Of a stretch of DNA of 45,095 bases, positions 43,294 to 45,095 are shown piece by piece (the stretch's first letter is position 1; each line of letters begins with the position of its first letter). Below the pieces are notes generated by a model, which was not told the origin of the DNA, did no database searches, and saw only the letters and a list, made by a program, of their open reading frames with translations. The stretch is from Pseudomonadota bacterium (GTDB lineage Bacteria; Pseudomonadota; Gammaproteobacteria; Steroidobacterales; MnTg04). The DNA lies in NCBI GenBank assembly GCA_022560735.1, contig JADFSO010000023.1, forward strand, positions 1 to 45,095, read 5' to 3'. The translations under genes and the position numbers were made by a program.

Positions 43294-43467
43294 TTACTTG
43301 ATCTGGCGAGCGTTCGGGTAGTCACCCGGAAAGACGACATTGTCTCGCACGCTGCCAGTGTTGAATGTGGTTCGTTTGACGACCAGCCCATCAGGCAGGC
43401 GCACTACTTCGGCGCTGACCGGTATGTTTAACTCCGGCCGAATTGGTTCTTGTCCGTTCTCGTTCAT
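43294..43467 (-). CDS. Small protein of unknown function
   Basis: 57 residues from MNENGQEPIRPELNIPVSAE; not recognised. The frame is open to 43617, but AGAGGA lies six bases before the ATG at 43467, and that ATG is one base after the stop of the upstream zinc-ribbon gene, which fixes the start and implies coupled translation. No membrane segment or cysteine is present. Confidence 0.65.
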   Translation of the reverse strand: MNENGQEPIRPELNIPVSAEVVRLPDGLVVKRTTFNTGSVRDNVVFPGDYPNARQIK

Positions 43468-43468
43468 T

Positions 43469-43741
43469 TCAGTCCTCTTTACGCAGGCCAGCTCGATGCA
43501 GGCTTCGTTGTTCAGGTGTGTGGGGTGTGTACTCTGGATGTCCCGGCTTAACGCCAGCAGCAGCGTAGTGGGCACGTCTACGCGACAGCTCAGCACAAGC
43601 CGGGCCGCACATGTCATGCTTGAGAGATTCGACCGTTATCACAGTTCCGCAAACTCGGCACGGCCTCTTAATCCATTTCTCGTGTCCTCTCGTTGCTTTG
43701 TGGGTGCCCTGAAGGGCGGCACCACCAAGCTGAGCAGCCAT
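43469..43741 (-). CDS. Small zinc-ribbon protein
   Basis: 90 residues. A four-cysteine zinc site is visible, C-x2-C-x13-C-x3-C (CRVCG then MCGPAC), followed by the basic ELSRRRAHY. This resembles treble-clef/zinc-ribbon modules seen in many small phage and plasmid proteins. The start at 43741 has no clear ribosome site and the first 25 residues may not be translated. First gene of a three-gene run on the minus strand, downstream of the repeat region. Confidence 0.6.
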   Translation of the reverse strand: MAAQLGGAALQGTHKATRGHEKWIKRPCRVCGTVITVESLKHDMCGPACAELSRRRAHYAAAGVKPGHPEYTPHTPEQRSLHRAGLRKED

Positions 43742-43826
43742 TGGCTGTCGAGCTGGAAGGTGGACTTGATGTGAGCTGTCAGAAGGAGGGGCACGGGTAT
43801 TACCCTGCTATCGCGGACGCTTTCCG

Positions 43827-43852
43827 GTGATGTCTCTCTTAGGGGAAGGGTG
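43827..43852. repeat. 26-base direct repeat, copy 1
   Basis: The 26 bases starting GTGATGTCTCTCTTAGGGGA are repeated exactly at 43877-43902, a 50-base period, in the 171-base gap between the helicase-like gene and the zinc-ribbon gene. Confidence 0.9.
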
Positions 43853-43859
43853 TCTACTT

Positions 43860-43910
43860 AAAGGCACCATTTCTCAGTGATGTCTCTCTTAGGGGAAGGG
43901 TGGTGCCTTT
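43860..43910. other. 10-base inverted repeat enclosing direct-repeat copy 2
   Basis: AAAGGCACCA (43860-43869) and TGGTGCCTTT (43901-43910) are perfect inverted repeats, 31 bases apart. The right arm ends two bases before the stop codon of the minus-strand helicase gene. The short T-run in either direction makes a bidirectional terminator possible. Confidence 0.75.
43877..43902. repeat. 26-base direct repeat, copy 2
   Basis: Identical to 43827-43852. This copy lies inside the loop of the 10-base inverted repeat, overlapping its right arm by two bases. Confidence 0.9.
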
Positions 43911-43912
43911 AT

Positions 43913-45095
43913 TCAGACAACTTCTGTTTCAAATACAGGCACATAGAACGATCCACGTCCATTACCTGCACGTCCGCGTCCAGTCATCTCACCGATTGAC
44001 TTCAAGATGCGCTGTCGGGCACGTCTGGTGAGTCCTCGAAGCTCCGGCAATGCCGTCACCTCACTCACCATGACCTTGTCAGCCCTACTCTCAAGAAACC
44101 GGACGCCCGCCTGCTCCGCAGTCACACGTACAGCTGATTTCCGGCCCTGACGTTGTTTGTGGTGTACGTTCTGGGCGTGTGTCGCTCTCTCGTGCACTTG
44201 CCAAGTACAGCCGGGGAGTGCCCGCTGTATGAATGGCTCAAAGTTACCGTGATCGTAGACCTTGACCCACGCATCACCAGCCTCGCCATCTACCGTCTGC
44301 CTTGTAGTCCCTCGACCGATCAGCTGCTGGAGCCTGTAAAACTGCTCTGAAGCCTGCATCTGTGATACGCGACTATGATTTGTCACCTCGTCGCTGGATA
44401 GGTCTTCCAGTTGACCAGCAAGGTTACCTGCAAGGTCCACCAGATCGCGACGTGCAACACCTATCGCGATGATGTGTGAACAATGCCGGAACCGGTTAGT
44501 TGACTTCTCTTGACCGTAGGTAATGAACTCATACTTCGGATGAATGACTTCGCGTGCTGGCAGTCCACGTGTTCGGTCAGGTCCAGTCCAGATGCGTACC
44601 TTGGCGTCAAGGTCAACACCATCGCGCTGTAGTCGTGCCTTCAGTTTCTCTTCAGGTGACTTCCGGTTACGAGGTAGATTGTTCGCGCCCTTGGACAGGC
44701 AGAAGACTACAGCCGCGTCAGCAGGTAGCCAGCCTCCGGTAATGTCATCGGACACGTCTTTGAGTAACGTGCTGCTTACTGCCATCTTGTCGCGTTGGAA
44801 ACCGGCACCACTCTGTACTCGGTACTGGTCAACTCGCAGCTTGGTGAACTGCTTGATGTTCTCCCATCGGTCGATGACTTGGATGTCCTTGTCAGCCACT
44901 TGCAGCTCACGTACAGCCGCTGAAGCATCAAGGATCACCACGTTACGCAGTGACGGGGGAATGCGCAGCTCGTAGCTGATGATTCCGTCCTTGTTACCTT
45001 GACCCATCTTAGCGACACGCAATGGCTCGTTTGCCATACTCAGAAAGTTACTTATGATTGCACGTACACGCCTGTCTACCGGTGAGGGTAGCTCA
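43913..45095 (-). CDS. Superfamily 2 helicase-like protein, C-terminal part only
   Basis: The first ATG is at 45037, but the same frame has no stop up to the window edge (19 further codons), and what is visible is only a C-terminal helicase half. Counting from that ATG: an ILDASA segment at 35-40, VVFCLSKG at 110-117 (motif IV-like), FITYGQEKSTNRFRHCSHII at 171-190 (motif V-like) and QLIGRGTTR at 239-247, the QxxGRxxR motif VI. The Walker A and B motifs must lie outside the window. Proteins of this kind are frequent in integrative elements and phages. The C-terminus is basic (RGLTRRARQRILKSIG). DNA or RNA substrate unknown. Confidence 0.75.
   Translation of the reverse strand, partial: ELPSPVDRRVRAIISNFLSMANEPLRVAKMGQGNKDGIISYELRIPPSLRNVVILDASAAVRELQVADKDIQVIDRWENIKQFTKLRVDQYRVQSGAGFQRDKMAVSSTLLKDVSDDITGGWLPADAAVVFCLSKGANNLPRNRKSPEEKLKARLQRDGVDLDAKVRIWTGPDRTRGLPAREVIHPKYEFITYGQEKSTNRFRHCSHIIAIGVARRDLVDLAGNLAGQLEDLSSDEVTNHSRVSQMQASEQFYRLQQLIGRGTTRQTVDGEAGDAWVKVYDHGNFEPFIQRALPGCTWQVHERATHAQNVHHKQRQGRKSAVRVTAEQAGVRFLESRADKVMVSEVTALPELRGLTRRARQRILKSIGEMTGRGRAGNGRGSFYVPVFETEVV

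Noticed and set aside
43827..43902. Minimal CRISPR array
   Set aside because: Only two repeats and one 24-base spacer, no cas genes in view; the repeat lies in an ordinary promoter-sized gap.

Overview
The window is 45 kb of bacterial chromosome, almost certainly gammaproteobacterial. The evidence is gene order as well as gene content: lptD-surA-pdxA divergent from amgK-murU; the mreBCD-mrdA-rodA-mltB-rlpA-dacA-ybeD-lipB-lipA wall/lipoate block divergent from gatCAB; and hemA-prfA divergent from TPR-lolB-ispE-tRNA-Gln-prs-rplY-pth-ychF-tRNA-Met. These are the arrangements known from Pseudomonas-like and deeper gammaproteobacteria. The sequence is moderately GC-rich and very compact, with many 4-base ATGA/GTGA overlaps. 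I cannot name the genus.

Layout, left to right. (1) 1-1116: the 3' part of a DUF222/HNH-type gene carrying two identical 16-base palindromes. (2) 1136-5718, minus: lptD, surA and pdxA, covering LPS export, outer-membrane protein folding and vitamin B6. (3) 5772-7450, plus: amgK-murU, the MurNAc recycling shortcut to UDP-MurNAc. (4) 7447-18658, minus: one long run from mreB through the elongasome (mreC, mreD, PBP2, RodA), wall hydrolases and trimming enzymes (MltB, RlpA, DacA), a D-amino-acid aminotransferase, then YbeD and the lipoate enzymes LipB and LipA. (5) 18806-22980, plus: gatC-gatA-gatB, then hslO. (6) 22982-23464, minus: a small thioesterase. (7) 23514-29112, plus: a promoter with a perfect 16-base palindromic operator, then an ArsR-methyltransferase fusion (SahR-like), metF and metH. 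(8) 29181-30550, minus: ppiB and prmC. (9) 30606-33169, plus: cystathionine beta-synthase and a cystathionine gamma-lyase/synthase family enzyme, placed between prmC and prfA. (10) 33142-35492, minus: prfA and hemA. (11) 35638-42772, plus: TPR lipoprotein, lolB, a possible 21-codon leader ORF, ispE, tRNA-Gln, prs, rplY, pth, ychF and tRNA-Met.

At tRNA-Met the conserved backbone stops. The last 2.3 kb (42823-45095) looks like the edge of an integrated element: three small minus-strand genes without recognisable function (one a zinc-ribbon protein), an intergenic region with a 26-base direct repeat and a 10-base inverted repeat, and the C-terminal half of a superfamily 2 helicase-like protein whose frame stays open to the window edge. 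Neither an integrase nor the second attachment site is visible.

Most genes cooperate in three themes: envelope biogenesis and wall recycling, translation support (GatCAB, RF1 with its methylase PrmC, L25, Pth, tRNAs), and sulfur/one-carbon metabolism (SahR-like, MetF, MetH, CBS, CGL). The most original observations are the palindromes in the HNH gene, the transsulfuration pair between prfA and prmC with a 28-base tail-to-tail overlap, the short ORF ahead of ispE, the terminator-like hairpin directly before pth, and the element beyond tRNA-Met.
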